Below are positions 1 to 8,246 of a stretch of 64,000 nt of DNA, one piece after another. Each line of letters begins with the position of its first letter. Within the stretch, counting starts at the first letter, position 1. Both the position numbers and the translations under genes were made by a program. Source of the stretch: Stenotrophomonas bentonitica (GTDB lineage: Bacteria; Pseudomonadota; Gammaproteobacteria; Xanthomonadales; Xanthomonadaceae); the NCBI RefSeq assembly GCF_002887735.1, contig NZ_PKQP01000007.1:1-64000 (forward strand). The letters are read 5' to 3'. The notes beneath the pieces are model-generated. The model was not told where the DNA came from. It did no database searches and saw nothing but the letters and a program-made list of their open reading frames with translations.

Positions 1-500
1 CCGCGGAAGGCCGGGTGATCAAGTGCCTGAGCATCGTCGACGACGCCACCCACGAGGCTGTTGCCATCGAAGTGGAGCGAGCAATTTCCGGGCAAGGTGT
101 GTCCAGGGTGCTGGACAGACTGGCCATGCAGCGCGGCTTGCCACGAGTGATCAGGACAGACAACGGCAAGGAGTTTTGCGGTAAGGCGATGGTGGCCTGG
201 GCTCACGACAAGGGAGTTGCCCTGCGTCTGATCGAGCCGGGCAAACCGAACCAGAATGCTTACGTGGAGTCTTTCAACGGGCGTTTGCGCGATGAATGCC
301 TCAACGAGCACTGGTTCCCGACATTGCTTCATGCCCGTACCAGCATCGAAAGCTGGCGGCGCGACTACAACGAAGAAAGGCCCAAAAGAGCGCTTGGCGG
401 ATTAACACCCGCCCAGCACGCCGCGCAGTTGGCGGCGAAGAAAGATACCATCAGCACTGGATTCTAAACCCGCCCACTACTCAGGCCGGGGGGACGTCGA
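1..500 (+). mobile_element. 3' end of an IS3-family insertion sequence (IS407-like)
   Basis: The window opens inside an insertion sequence. The transposase reading frame ends at 467 and is followed by a short non-coding tail with a G-rich run at about 488-493, the kind of sequence found near IS3-family right ends. The left end lies outside the window, so neither the inverted repeat nor a target duplication can be verified and the right boundary is approximate. Confidence 0.6.
3..467 (+). CDS. IS3-family transposase OrfB, C-terminal part (5' truncated by window edge)
   Basis: This is the C-terminal part of a DDE transposase/integrase-core (rve) protein that cuts and joins the element's ends. 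The frame is open from position 3, so the N-terminus and the first catalytic Asp lie outside the window. The second catalytic Asp is seen in RTDNGKEF and the Glu in [14 protein letters not shown]. The tail with HWF, WRRDYN and RP is typical of the IS407 branch of IS3. Such proteins are normally made by frameshifting from OrfA into OrfB, but OrfA is not visible here. The visible catalytic part looks intact. Confidence 0.9.
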   Translation, partial: AEGRVIKCLSIVDDATHEAVAIEVERAISGQGVSRVLDRLAMQRGLPRVIRTDNGKEFCGKAMVAWAHDKGVALRLIEPGKPNQNAYVESFNGRLRDECLNEHWFPTLLHARTSIESWRRDYNEERPKRALGGLTPAQHAAQLAAKKDTISTGF

Positions 501-723
501 TCTGGTTGTAGCAAATGCCGTCTCTGCATATTCTGAACTCCAAGGAACCAAGCGTGTGATTGACCGAGAGGTAGGGAAGAATCGACCTCAGATCGGACGC
601 ACTCAAACCTGTCCTGGTGAGTCGGGCGCATCTTCGCAGCTGACCCCGATGCTCGGGACGCAGTTCGAAGTCCATTTCTACGAACGATTCCTGGCCTATC
701 GGCGGTTTTTTAACTTTCTTTAG
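496..723 (+). pseudogene. possible 3' remnant of a gene interrupted by the insertion sequence
   Basis: A stop-free frame runs out of the IS right end to a TAG at 721-723. It reads VDLVVANAVSAYSELQ near its start and ends in FEVHFYERFLAYRRFFNFL. It has no start codon or ribosome binding site of its own that fits. It may be the C-terminal fragment of a gene disrupted by the element. It is short and matches no family I recognise, so it could also be a chance frame. If it is rejected, 468-819 holds no gene that I can support. Confidence 0.25.
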
Positions 724-819
724 TCAAAGGTAATCGCAGAGCCCACGGGTGGGAGGCCGTGCCATCACCTCTAACCCAACAGAGGAATCAACAAGGGAAA
801 CGGTGACTATCGAGGCCTT

Positions 820-1281
820 TCAGATCACACGGTCAGGCGATGCGCGGCACTGGAACTCCCAGGTAGAGGTTGTGGGAACTGTGATGCCTTGGGCCACGAA
901 GCTGTTGATGCCCGAAGATCTGGTGAACTTGAGCCTTCCTGAGACGCGGTTGAGTGTGAATCGGTTGCCGTAGCCATCGGCCCCGATGATCATGCCTGCG
1001 GTGATATCTGCAGCTCTGATAGCGCTTTTGGGGCCGTTCTCTAAATCGATGACTTGTTTGTTGTCGAAGTCGACCATCCACGTTTCGGATGGTGGGAGCA
1101 AGTAGCCCGCGATGCCCCGCTGCAGAACTTCCAGTACGAACGCGTCCTTCTGCTCTTGTGAGCGGAATGCTTGATAGTCCGGGGCGACCGTCAGCTGGCA
1201 GTTGAGGAAGACAGGTGGGGCAGCGACGGATGTGGCGGGATAGACCGATGCGGCGGCAAGCAGGGCGATAAGGGTTTTCAT
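820..1281 (-). CDS. hypothetical secreted protein
   Basis: The 153-residue product starts with a clear Sec signal peptide: MKTLIALLAAASVYPATSVAA, with likely cleavage after the AA near residue 21. The mature part of about 130 residues has two cysteines, in LNCQL and FQCRA, which could form one disulfide between the two ends of the domain. The composition suggests a small beta-rich periplasmic protein. I recognise no family. It lies between the IS fragment and an orphan membrane protein on the same strand, in a region of lower GC and irregular gene content, so it is probably accessory DNA. The start is the only one that places the signal peptide at the N-terminus. Confidence 0.6.
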   Translation of the reverse strand: MKTLIALLAAASVYPATSVAAPPVFLNCQLTVAPDYQAFRSQEQKDAFVLEVLQRGIAGYLLPPSETWMVDFDNKQVIDLENGPKSAIRAADITAGMIIGADGYGNRFTLNRVSGRLKFTRSSGINSFVAQGITVPTTSTWEFQCRASPDRVI

Positions 1282-1339
1282 CTGACGTCCAGTTCCATCT
1301 TCCTGCAGTAGGGGGCCTTTGCTCAGCGAAAGCGAACAG

Positions 1340-2101
1340 TCAGGTGGGTCGTCGCCTGCTCATGGCGATGACGGCCCAAGTGAGGCCGACGAAGATCAGT
1401 CCGATGATCAGGTATAAGCTCACCCAGCGGCCCGTGTCCGCCGAAATGACCGTGCCAACGTCAGGCTTCGATCGAAGCATCTGGCTGTACTGTTGGTTGG
1501 CATTCGTGATTCCCGCAAGCATTATAGGTGCGGCTTCGGGGTAGTTGAAGTAGAAGTCCGATACCCTGATGTCACCGTAGAGCTGGGCTGGAATCGGGGC
1601 ATTGCGAAGTCCGGTGGACTGAAGAACAGCGACGTTGTAGTAGTCCTGCCGGGTCGGCTCCAAGAACGGAGCTCCTTCGGCATCGTAGAAGGTCCGACGG
1701 GCAAAGCTCGGGTCTTCGGGGAGCTTGAGGTTGATCGCTTGCTGTTGGACAAACGCCCGGTAGAGTTCTTGGCTTTGGTTGCCCAGCAGCGAGAGCAGCG
1801 CCAAGGACAACACGGCCCAAGTTCCCCAGAGGAACATCAGGTAGGCCACGCGCTTGCCTATCCTCACAATCGCGCCACCGGAGTACAGCGCAGCTTCGGC
1901 TACGGCTTGGCGGCGCTCTTCTCGGTCAAACGCATCTGCTACAGAAGATAGGTGTCGGGCCACCAGTTGTATGTAAAGGGCCTTTGAGCGAGCGGGGTTT
2001 CCCCCGGCTTCAGCAAAGGCCTTGGCCCAGATGTCGTCCCGACGCGCCCCGCTTTCCGCTTCCCTGATTGCTTGGCCGTAGAACTTCTCGTGAATGCTCA
2101 T
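1340..2101 (-). CDS. hypothetical membrane protein with two transmembrane segments
   Basis: The N-terminal 45 residues contain DDIWAKAFAEAGG followed by a basic ARSKALYIQL helix, a short N-terminal module I recall from many proteobacterial membrane proteins of unknown function. One membrane helix follows at about residues 84-105 (YLMFLWGTWAVLSLALLSLL). A soluble segment of about 125 residues comes next, then a second helix at the C-terminus (LYLIIGLIFVGLTWAVIAM) and a basic tail. An in-frame ATG lies 15 bases upstream, but the chosen start has GGAG nine bases before it. The topology suggests that the loop faces the periplasm. No function can be assigned. It is part of the accessory strip. Confidence 0.6.
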   Translation of the reverse strand: MSIHEKFYGQAIREAESGARRDDIWAKAFAEAGGNPARSKALYIQLVARHLSSVADAFDREERRQAVAEAALYSGGAIVRIGKRVAYLMFLWGTWAVLSLALLSLLGNQSQELYRAFVQQQAINLKLPEDPSFARRTFYDAEGAPFLEPTRQDYYNVAVLQSTGLRNAPIPAQLYGDIRVSDFYFNYPEAAPIMLAGITNANQQYSQMLRSKPDVGTVISADTGRWVSLYLIIGLIFVGLTWAVIAMSRRRPT

Positions 2102-2139
2102 GGTGATCCACTCCATTGGTCGAGGCGGATTGTAGCTCT

Positions 2140-2159
2140 GTCTGCTTGCCTGAGCAGAC
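2140..2159. other. small inverted repeat
   Basis: GTCTGCT and AGCAGAC form a perfect 7-bp inverted repeat with a 6-base loop. It sits about 40 bases upstream of the membrane-protein gene at 2101. It could be an operator or a hairpin. No T-run follows on either strand, so it is not a clear terminator. The rest of 2102-2314 shows nothing recognisable. Confidence 0.3.
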
Positions 2160-2314
2160 GCTCCAACCCATCGTCCTGAGCGTCGGCGGAGGCTGCAGCG
2201 GGTCTTTGTCCGGTCAGACCGGGCTCAGCTGGCCGAACCTTGTGCCTGACCGGGGTGAACCGCCGAAAGGGAAGGGCGAGCCCGTGGCAACGGGTCGAGT
2301 GAGCACCGAGCCCG

Positions 2315-3334
2315 TTACTTCACCGGGAGTCTCACAGCGTCGATTTCAAAGCGATACCGGATCAGGCTGATGTCCAGCGCATTCAGGACGGGCGCCAAGC
2401 CATCGAACGGGTTTGCATGGATGGGAAGCACCAAGATGCGCTTACAGTCGTCGTCCGCACGGCTATGCACCATCAACTGTCCGATGGCGCAGTAGATGTC
2501 AGTCCGGTCGCAGGAGGTCTTCACCTCGTAAGCCTCGATCAGCGTCTCCCCTTTGGCAACCGCAAGATCGACAAAGCGATCCTTCACGACCGTTTGTCCC
2601 TTGGTGAAGCCTTTCTTGTCGCGCCAGAGTTTCAGCGCATGGACCACTTCCCAGTGACGGGAGTTGTACTCAACCATGCCGCCGACAAAGAACTTTCGGC
2701 TTCCTCCCGCCTCGATGAAGTAGTCCCTCCAGCGTGAGACCTGTTTTTTGAATCGAGCGCTTTTGAGTTTTCCGGCACGTGCAGCGGCTTTGTAGTCCGC
2801 CGCCGCCCGCACGTAGTTGAAGCATGTTCGACTCGCAGACTGTCCCTGAATCGGCATCACCATGATCCCGTGGATCTGCTTTCCTTCGGCTCGCAACACA
2901 ACCTTGGGCTTCAGCCCGCTGTGTGCGAGGAAGCCAGGCCGACTGATGCCTGCCTTGCTTCCACCGAAAACGCCGGTGTGGAAGAGATAAATCTGGCCGC
3001 TGCGAATGTCCTTGGCAAAGAATGCATTTGGCCGGCGCCGGCCTGGTTCCTTCGCAGCGGAGAGGTAGGCGATGTTCATTTCCACGGTGATGTTCACCGC
3101 CGCAGCCTCGTTGTAAGCGCCGAACCAGTTGAATCGACGCGCACCCGAGGGGCCGCCCTTGTTGCCCTCGCTGGTCCAGTACCACCATTGGCTCTGGAAC
3201 GAGTGCACCGGGCGGGCACCGACTTCGTAACCCAAGGCCTTGGTCACTACGCCATCGGACTGCGCCTTCAGTGTGGCCCGCAACTGACGCTGCGCCTTGT
3301 CAATATCGTTGCTGTTCTCAAGCATGACGTACAT
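2315..3334 (-). CDS. hypothetical protein with PD-(D/E)XK nuclease-like C-terminal domain
   Basis: The 339-residue protein is soluble, with no signal peptide or membrane segment. Its C-terminal third fits the PD-(D/E)XK nuclease fold. RFVDLAV carries an Asp at residue 256. EAYEVKTS follows with Glu 270 and Lys 272, and then a helix holds Gln 286 in AIGQL. An acidic helix around residues 222-231 precedes the core. The N-terminal two thirds are rich in aromatic residues (SQWWYWTSEG at about 48-57) and I do not recognise them. This layout is common in restriction-type or defence nucleases, and an IS fragment and an immunity-like protein lie nearby. The nuclease reading is inference from three aligned residues. 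The start at 3334 has only a weak AGAG upstream, and a second Met three codons on is possible. Confidence 0.6.
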   Translation of the reverse strand: MYVMLENSNDIDKAQRQLRATLKAQSDGVVTKALGYEVGARPVHSFQSQWWYWTSEGNKGGPSGARRFNWFGAYNEAAAVNITVEMNIAYLSAAKEPGRRRPNAFFAKDIRSGQIYLFHTGVFGGSKAGISRPGFLAHSGLKPKVVLRAEGKQIHGIMVMPIQGQSASRTCFNYVRAAADYKAAARAGKLKSARFKKQVSRWRDYFIEAGGSRKFFVGGMVEYNSRHWEVVHALKLWRDKKGFTKGQTVVKDRFVDLAVAKGETLIEAYEVKTSCDRTDIYCAIGQLMVHSRADDDCKRILVLPIHANPFDGLAPVLNALDISLIRYRFEIDAVRLPVK

Positions 3335-3477
3335 GGGGATCTCTGATCTGCGTGGTCCGATTTGCCGCCTACCGAACCTTGGCCTTGAATGAGGTTTGCA
3401 GTCGTGCAGTCAACGGCCGCCGGCGTTAAGAGGGACTGATGCGCTCCGTGCCACGTCGCACCCATTGGGGATGCGGG

Positions 3478-3900
3478 TCAGCGTGCGGGCAGTTCACTGC
3501 CGCAGTGCTTGCACTTGATGGCCTCGTACAACACGTCTTCTGCACAGAACGGGCACCGCTTTGTGGCCCGTGCTGGGGGAGGGGAAATGGAGTCTGATTC
3601 CTCAGGTGCTGCGGCCGGCATCGCAGGCGACGCGGGCTTCAAGACCGACCACACCAAGCCAACGACCCAGCCCAACAGCGTCCATCCGAGGAGCACGTTG
3701 ACCAAGACAACGCCGATCAAGTTGTGGTGATTTCCGCGCCATGCTTCATACGACGGAAGCAGGTAGAGCATGGGCGCGAAAAGGAAGAAAAGACCAGCGA
3801 CCAGTTTGCCAAACGGGTTCAAGCCGTCAGGCGGTATCTGTCCCATGGAGTAGCTGTAAGCCACGAGGAACAGAAGGACAGCAAGGCGCACCGCAACCAT
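3478..3900 (-). CDS. superinfection-immunity-like membrane protein with zinc ribbon
   Basis: The 140-residue protein starts at the ATG preceded by AAGGA seven bases upstream. The frame stays open much further upstream, but that part is antisense to the next gene and is not coding. Two membrane segments cover roughly residues 32-52 and 61-87, separated by YEAWRGNHHN. This matches the superinfection immunity family (Imm_superinfect, PF14373), named after phage T4 Imm, whose chromosomal members are mostly uncharacterised. The C-terminus CPFCAEDVLYEAIKCKHCG is a CxxC-CxxC zinc ribbon often attached to such small membrane proteins. A role in blocking phage DNA entry is possible but unproven. It lies in the accessory strip. 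Confidence 0.7.
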   Translation of the reverse strand: MVAVRLAVLLFLVAYSYSMGQIPPDGLNPFGKLVAGLFFLFAPMLYLLPSYEAWRGNHHNLIGVVLVNVLLGWTLLGWVVGLVWSVLKPASPAMPAAAPEESDSISPPPARATKRCPFCAEDVLYEAIKCKHCGSELPAR

Positions 3901-4214
3901 GTCAAATCCTTTTGAGCATTGGGGCAGCATATTAGCAGTTGGCAGGCCATTGAACCGAAATCTCAGGCTGTCCCGGCCCGTGGCTGGTCTTCCCCCCGTC
4001 TGCCACGGACATCGACGCCGCCGTCTCGTACGTCCGGAGGCCAGGTATTTGACTCCCGGCACCGTTGCTTCCAGATAGGCGTGCTCGGCTTCCTTTGCCC
4101 GGCCTGCAAACGAGGCCACCCGCAGCCTGGCCAGCCGGCGAACCGAATCCGGGTTCGTGGACTGTGCGCGAGGCAGCGCAGGGCCGTCGCTCGTCGGCCC
4201 CCTCTTGTGGTTGC
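3901..4214. other. stretch without a supportable gene
   Basis: About 314 bases separate the immunity-like gene from the frameshifted gene. Frames stay open on both strands, as expected at this GC content, but none has a ribosome binding site, a recognisable family or a clear start. A minus-strand frame reads AKEAEHAYLEATVPGVKYL near 4060-4120 and looks protein-like, so a decayed gene cannot be excluded. Confidence 0.35.
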
Positions 4215-4629
4215 TCACCGGGTCATTGACCCGGTGCCGCCAGCAATCTCGCCAGTCGTTGAGTTGATCGAACCATCGCCGGGCACGTCCATCGGCACGA
4301 CGATCCCATGCGCCTCGATCAGTGCCCATACGGCCCCAAGAAGGTCGAGGGGGCAGGCGCAGTAGGTGGGTATCGCCCTCGGCCAATGCCTCGGCCATCG
4401 CCGGAACACCCAAACCCGCGTTGAAGTTGACTTGGCCGATCGCAGCCCCGCCGTTCTGAGCCGCTGCAGTGGCAGCTTGGGTGATGGCGCCCATCTGCGC
4501 CCCCAGGGCGTTCATACGGCGGTCTTGGTGCCTAGATCGGCGACTGGTCTCCATCCAGCTGTCATCCCACACTTGCTGAACTACGGGCGGTCGATCCGGC
4601 CCGTGTGTGGCAGGCAAGCTGGCTGACAT
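4215..4629 (-). pseudogene. frameshifted hypothetical gene (single-base change in a C5 run)
   Basis: Two overlapping minus-strand frames make one plausible product of about 137 residues. The first starts MSASLPATHGPDRP at 4629 and runs through MNALGAQMGAITQAATAAAQ to LAEGDTHLLRLP. The second continues LDLLGAVWALIEAHGIVVP to GSMTR and a stop at 4215. They meet at a run of five C's (coding strand) near 4350. Removing one C joins them smoothly. The gene is therefore inactivated, phase-variable, or affected by a sequence error. The region rich in Ala, Gly and Gln in the middle is low-complexity. I recognise no family. No strong ribosome binding site precedes 4629. Confidence 0.5.
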
Positions 4630-4771
4630 CAAGGTGCCCAGTTTAAGCCGAGCAGGTCCGTAACCATCGGCACTCCCCCGATCGATACAAAAACTATCCA
4701 ATGAATGTCCGGGGCCGCACTTTTTACTGGCTTTTAATTCTGCAGACTGCGCGGGTTGATGAGGGAAAACC

Positions 4772-5629
4772 ATGCGTAGCAAGCTGTTCGTCCCCGGGGC
4801 ACGCCCGGAACTGTTCGACAAAGCCATGGCCAGCCAGGCCGATGCACTCTCGTTCGATCTGGAAGACTCGGTTCCCGAGACCGGCAAGGCCCAGGCGCGT
4901 GCCCACGTCGCCGATGTCCTGCGGCGCGCGGCCACCCGGGCCAGCGGCAAGCAGTTGATCGTGCGTACCAACGGCACCAGCAGTGCGCAGTTCGATGCCG
5001 ATCTGGCGGCCGTGGCACTGCCCGGCGTGAGCCTGCTCAATCTGCCCAAGATCGAATCGGTCGCCCAGTTGCTGGCCGCGATCGCCCGGCTGGAGCGGGC
5101 CGAGCAGGCCAATGGCGTGGAGCGCCCGATCGGCCTGTTGATCAACATCGAAACGCCCAAGGCGCTGCGCACGGCCGCGGAGCTGGCCACGGCGCATCCG
5201 CGCGTGGCCGGCCTGCAGCTCGGGTTGGGCGACCTGTTCGCGCCCAATGGCATCCACCGTGAGCTCAGCAACGTGCATGCCACGCTGTTCGCGGTGCGCC
5301 TTGCCGCGGCCGAAGCCAACGTGTTCGCCTGCGATGGCGCCTTCCCGGACGTGACCGATACCGAGGGCTTCCTGGCCGAGGCACGGATCGCCCAGCAGCT
5401 GGGCTTCATTGGCAAAAGCTGCATCCACCCGCGCCAGGTGGGGCTGGCCAATGCCACCTTCAGCGTGCCGCCGGCGATGCTTGAGGAGGCCCGCCGGATC
5501 GTCGCTGCTTCGGCGAGCGCCGCCGGCAACGGCCACGGCGCGTTCCTGTTCGAAGGCCGGATGATCGACCTGCCGTATCTGCGCCGTGCCGAGGCCCTCC
5601 TGGCCGCGGCCTCTCCTCCGGTCGCCTGA
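4772..5629 (+). CDS. HpcH/HpaI-CitE family acyl-CoA lyase
   Basis: This 285-residue protein belongs to the citrate-lyase beta / malyl-CoA lyase family of TIM-barrel enzymes, which cleave 3-hydroxyacyl-CoA esters to acetyl-CoA or propionyl-CoA and an oxo-acid using Mg2+. The N-terminus RSKLFVPGARPELFDKA and ADALSFDLEDSVP are diagnostic. The Mg2+ ligands are Glu 127 in LINIETPKAL and Asp 154 in LGLGDLF. GKSCIHPRQV near the end binds CoA in relatives. Length and motifs are complete. GAGGGAAAACC precedes the ATG. It is the first gene of the + strand block, 85 bases before the symporter. A CoA-transferase gene 12 kb downstream could supply its substrate. Malyl-CoA or citramalyl-CoA are guesses; the true substrate is unknown. 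Confidence 0.85.
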   Translation: MRSKLFVPGARPELFDKAMASQADALSFDLEDSVPETGKAQARAHVADVLRRAATRASGKQLIVRTNGTSSAQFDADLAAVALPGVSLLNLPKIESVAQLLAAIARLERAEQANGVERPIGLLINIETPKALRTAAELATAHPRVAGLQLGLGDLFAPNGIHRELSNVHATLFAVRLAAAEANVFACDGAFPDVTDTEGFLAEARIAQQLGFIGKSCIHPRQVGLANATFSVPPAMLEEARRIVAASASAAGNGHGAFLFEGRMIDLPYLRRAEALLAAASPPVA

Positions 5630-5714
5630 CGGCGACAACCGGATGCATCGACCCCTTTCTCATTCCTGCGCGACGGCCTGCATCGGCCACGCCGCGCTCT
5701 TTCCGGGTGATTCC

Positions 5715-8153
5715 ATGCTCAAGCCTGTCCCGTTCGCCTTCTTCTCGTCCTTGGTCCGGCGGTGTGCACGCTCGGCGCGCCTGCTTGCTGCCGCAGTGCT
5801 GCTCACCGGCAGTGGCGCGGTCGCCGCCGAAAGCCTGACTACGGTCAGCTCGGGCAGCCTGCCCGCACTGCCGGCACCCGTATCGGCGGCCGGGCTCCTC
5901 CACGTGGACGGGCGCATCGTTGCGCTCAGCGAAGGCCATGGCTGGGCACTCAGTGCGGACAACACCGCGTGGGAGCCGCTTAAGGTGCCGGCGGCGACGC
6001 CGGGCAGGGTGGTGAAGGGCAGCGCCAGCATCGCCGGGCGTACCTACCTGCTGGACGGGCCGGACGTGAGGAGCGATGCGCTGCAGGCGCTGACGTTGCG
6101 CGCCGGCGCGCTGGTTCTCGATCCTCCCGTGCCGCTGCCGCAGCCCTTGAGCAACGCCCAGGGAGCGGCGTTCAACGATGCACTGTTCCTGATCGGCACC
6201 GACGCTGGCGGCGTCACCCAGTTGTATCGACGCGGGGCGGCGGCCGCCTGGCAGCATCTTGAGCAGGTGCCGGCTTCCGGTGTACCGCACGCATTGCAGG
6301 CGCAGAAGGGCGCGCTCTACCTGGCCACCGCTGTGGCTGGCCAACCCGATCAGCTGTGGCGCCGCAACGCCGACGCCAGCTGGCAGCAGGTCGCGTCGCC
6401 GGACGGCACGATCATCGCCGGCTCGATGCGCGCGCTGGGCCAGGCACATCTGCTGATGCTGGTGAACGACGGCAGCGACGTGACCCAGGCGCGCACCTTC
6501 CACACCATCACCGACGCATGGACGACACTGGACACGCCGATTGCCGCAGCACCGCAGGCCGTCACGGCGTGGGGCAACGGACTGGCCTGGGCCACCGCGG
6601 GCGCCACCGGCAGCCAGCTCCAGTACGCCGAACTGCAGGGCGGCAAGCACCTGCTGCGCTGGCTGGATTGGACGGTGATCGGCGTCTATCTGCTGGCCAT
6701 GCTTGGGATGGGCTTCTACTTCTATCTCAAGGACCAGAACGCCTCCACGGCGGACTTCTTCGTCGGTGGGCGCTCGATTCCGTTCTGGGCGGCCGGCATC
6801 AGCCTTTACGCCACCAACACCAGTTCGATCAGCTTCATCGCCATCCCGGCCAAAGCGTTCGATACCAACTGGCAGTACATGACCAACAACCTGATCGCGG
6901 TGATGGGGTTGATGTTCGTGGCGGTCTGGATCGTGCCGCTGCTGCGTCGGCTGGATCTGATGAGCGTGTTCTCCTATCTGGAGACGCGCTTCCATCCGGC
7001 GATCCGGATGCTGTCCAGTGCGCTGTGCATCGTGATGCAGATCGGCAGCCGCATGAGCGTGATCCTGTTCCTGCCGGCGCTGGCGATCTCCACCATCACC
7101 GGCGTGGATGTGGTCTGGTCGATCATGCTGATGGGCGTGTTCACCATCATCTACTCCACCGTGGGCGGCTCCAAGGCGGTGATCTGGACCGACGTGGTGC
7201 AGGTGATCGTAATGTTCGGCGGCGCGCTGTTCGCCATCGGGTTCATCTTCATGCAGACGGGTGGCGATCTGCCCCAGCTGCTCAACGCAGTCGGCGCGGA
7301 AGACAAGACCAAGCTTTTCGATTTCAGCTTCGACCTGACCAAGGCCACCGTGTGGGGCTTCATCTTCCTGGTGGTGTTCGATGTGGTGCTGACCTTCCCG
7401 AAGGACCAGGTGCTGATGCAGCGTGCGCTGTCCACGCGTTCGGACAAGGAAGCCGGACGCTCGATCTGGACCTTCGCGGTCATCATGATTCCGGGTGGCT
7501 TCGTGTTCTACGGCATCGGTACGGCCCTGTGGATGTACTACCGCAACAACCCCGAGCGCCTGAATCCGCTGCTGCCGATCGATGCGACCTTCCCGCTGTT
7601 CATCGCCGCCGAGCTGCCGGCCGGCGTCACCGGACTGATCATCGCCGGCATCTTCGCTGCGGCGATGTCGACCCTGTCGAGCATCATCAACTCGATCTCG
7701 ACCCTGGTCTCGGTGGATTTCTACCAGAAGCTGGTCAAGGACCCGAACGAAAAAACCGCCGTGCGCGTGGCCGAATGGTCCGGCGTGGGCGTGGGCCTGA
7801 TCGGCATCGGCATCGCGCTGGTGATGAGCCGCTATGACATCCATTCGCTGTTCGATGTCTCCATCGAACTGGCCGGCCTGCTCGGCGGTGGTTTTGCCGG
7901 TGCCTACACGCTGGGCATGTTCACCCGCCGGGCCAACGCACCGGGCGTGGCGATCGGTGTGGCCGGCTCGATCCTGATCACGCTGATCTGCTGGAGCATG
8001 AACCTGGTGCACCCGTACTTCTATCTGGCGATCTCGATCCTGCTGTGCATCGTGATCGGCTACGTGGCCAGCCTGTTCTTCCCGGCGCCGACCCGCTCGC
8101 TCAAGGGGCTGACCATCTACAGCGATACCCCGGCCGAAGCGGCAGCCCCATGA
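5715..8153 (+). CDS. sodium:solute symporter with N-terminal secreted beta-propeller-like domain
   Basis: The 812-residue protein has three parts. A signal-like N-terminus comes first (hydrophobic stretch at about 20-38, ending AVAAES). A region of about 275 residues follows with repeated blade-like units (SASIAGRTYLL, AFNDALFLIG, QKGALYLA, GNGLAWATAG), resembling Kelch/NanM-like propellers. From about residue 317 there is a full sodium:solute symporter (SSS) core with FFVGGRSIPFWAAGISLYAT and VGGSKAVIWTDVVQ. The propeller should sit in the periplasm. Similar fusions occur in sialic-acid loci of other bacteria as I recall, and the propeller may bind or isomerise the sugar before transport. 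The upstream in-frame ATG at 5643 is less likely because it would put about 24 residues before the signal. It probably imports what the TonB receptor at 9374 delivers. Confidence 0.85.
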   Translation: MLKPVPFAFFSSLVRRCARSARLLAAAVLLTGSGAVAAESLTTVSSGSLPALPAPVSAAGLLHVDGRIVALSEGHGWALSADNTAWEPLKVPAATPGRVVKGSASIAGRTYLLDGPDVRSDALQALTLRAGALVLDPPVPLPQPLSNAQGAAFNDALFLIGTDAGGVTQLYRRGAAAAWQHLEQVPASGVPHALQAQKGALYLATAVAGQPDQLWRRNADASWQQVASPDGTIIAGSMRALGQAHLLMLVNDGSDVTQARTFHTITDAWTTLDTPIAAAPQAVTAWGNGLAWATAGATGSQLQYAELQGGKHLLRWLDWTVIGVYLLAMLGMGFYFYLKDQNASTADFFVGGRSIPFWAAGISLYATNTSSISFIAIPAKAFDTNWQYMTNNLIAVMGLMFVAVWIVPLLRRLDLMSVFSYLETRFHPAIRMLSSALCIVMQIGSRMSVILFLPALAISTITGVDVVWSIMLMGVFTIIYSTVGGSKAVIWTDVVQVIVMFGGALFAIGFIFMQTGGDLPQLLNAVGAEDKTKLFDFSFDLTKATVWGFIFLVVFDVVLTFPKDQVLMQRALSTRSDKEAGRSIWTFAVIMIPGGFVFYGIGTALWMYYRNNPERLNPLLPIDATFPLFIAAELPAGVTGLIIAGIFAAAMSTLSSIINSISTLVSVDFYQKLVKDPNEKTAVRVAEWSGVGVGLIGIGIALVMSRYDIHSLFDVSIELAGLLGGGFAGAYTLGMFTRRANAPGVAIGVAGSILITLICWSMNLVHPYFYLAISILLCIVIGYVASLFFPAPTRSLKGLTIYSDTPAEAAAP

Positions 8154-8184
8154 CCAGCACCGTTGAGGCGCCGGCGCGCGGGCC

Positions 8185-8195
8185 ATTGGTCCAAT
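8185..8195. promoter_or_regulatory. palindrome ATTGGTCCAAT, candidate operator
   Basis: A perfect 11-base palindrome lies 32 bases after the symporter stop and 51 bases before the GTG of the LysR gene. Its position suggests that it controls the LysR gene. LysR proteins usually bind T-N11-A sites, while ATTGGTCCAAT resembles GntR-type operators, so the binding protein is uncertain. Confidence 0.4.
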
Positions 8196-8246
8196 CGCAT
8201 TGCGCCAGTCGGTCGTGTAGCGTGCTCACGCGCTGAGAGGTGATCC

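Noticed and set aside
481-675. A 64-residue minus-strand protein beside the IS end
   Set aside because: No ribosome binding site or recognisable content; it starts and ends at arbitrary positions relative to the IS boundary.
3901-5529. N-terminal extension of the immunity-like protein to 683 residues
   Set aside because: The extension runs antisense to the CitE-like gene and through a frameshifted gene; an ATG with AAGGA at 3900 gives a normal family member.
5460-8186. A 908-codon minus-strand frame opposite the symporter gene
   Set aside because: Low-complexity His/Asp/Arg-rich product, no ribosome binding site, opposite a clear membrane transporter.
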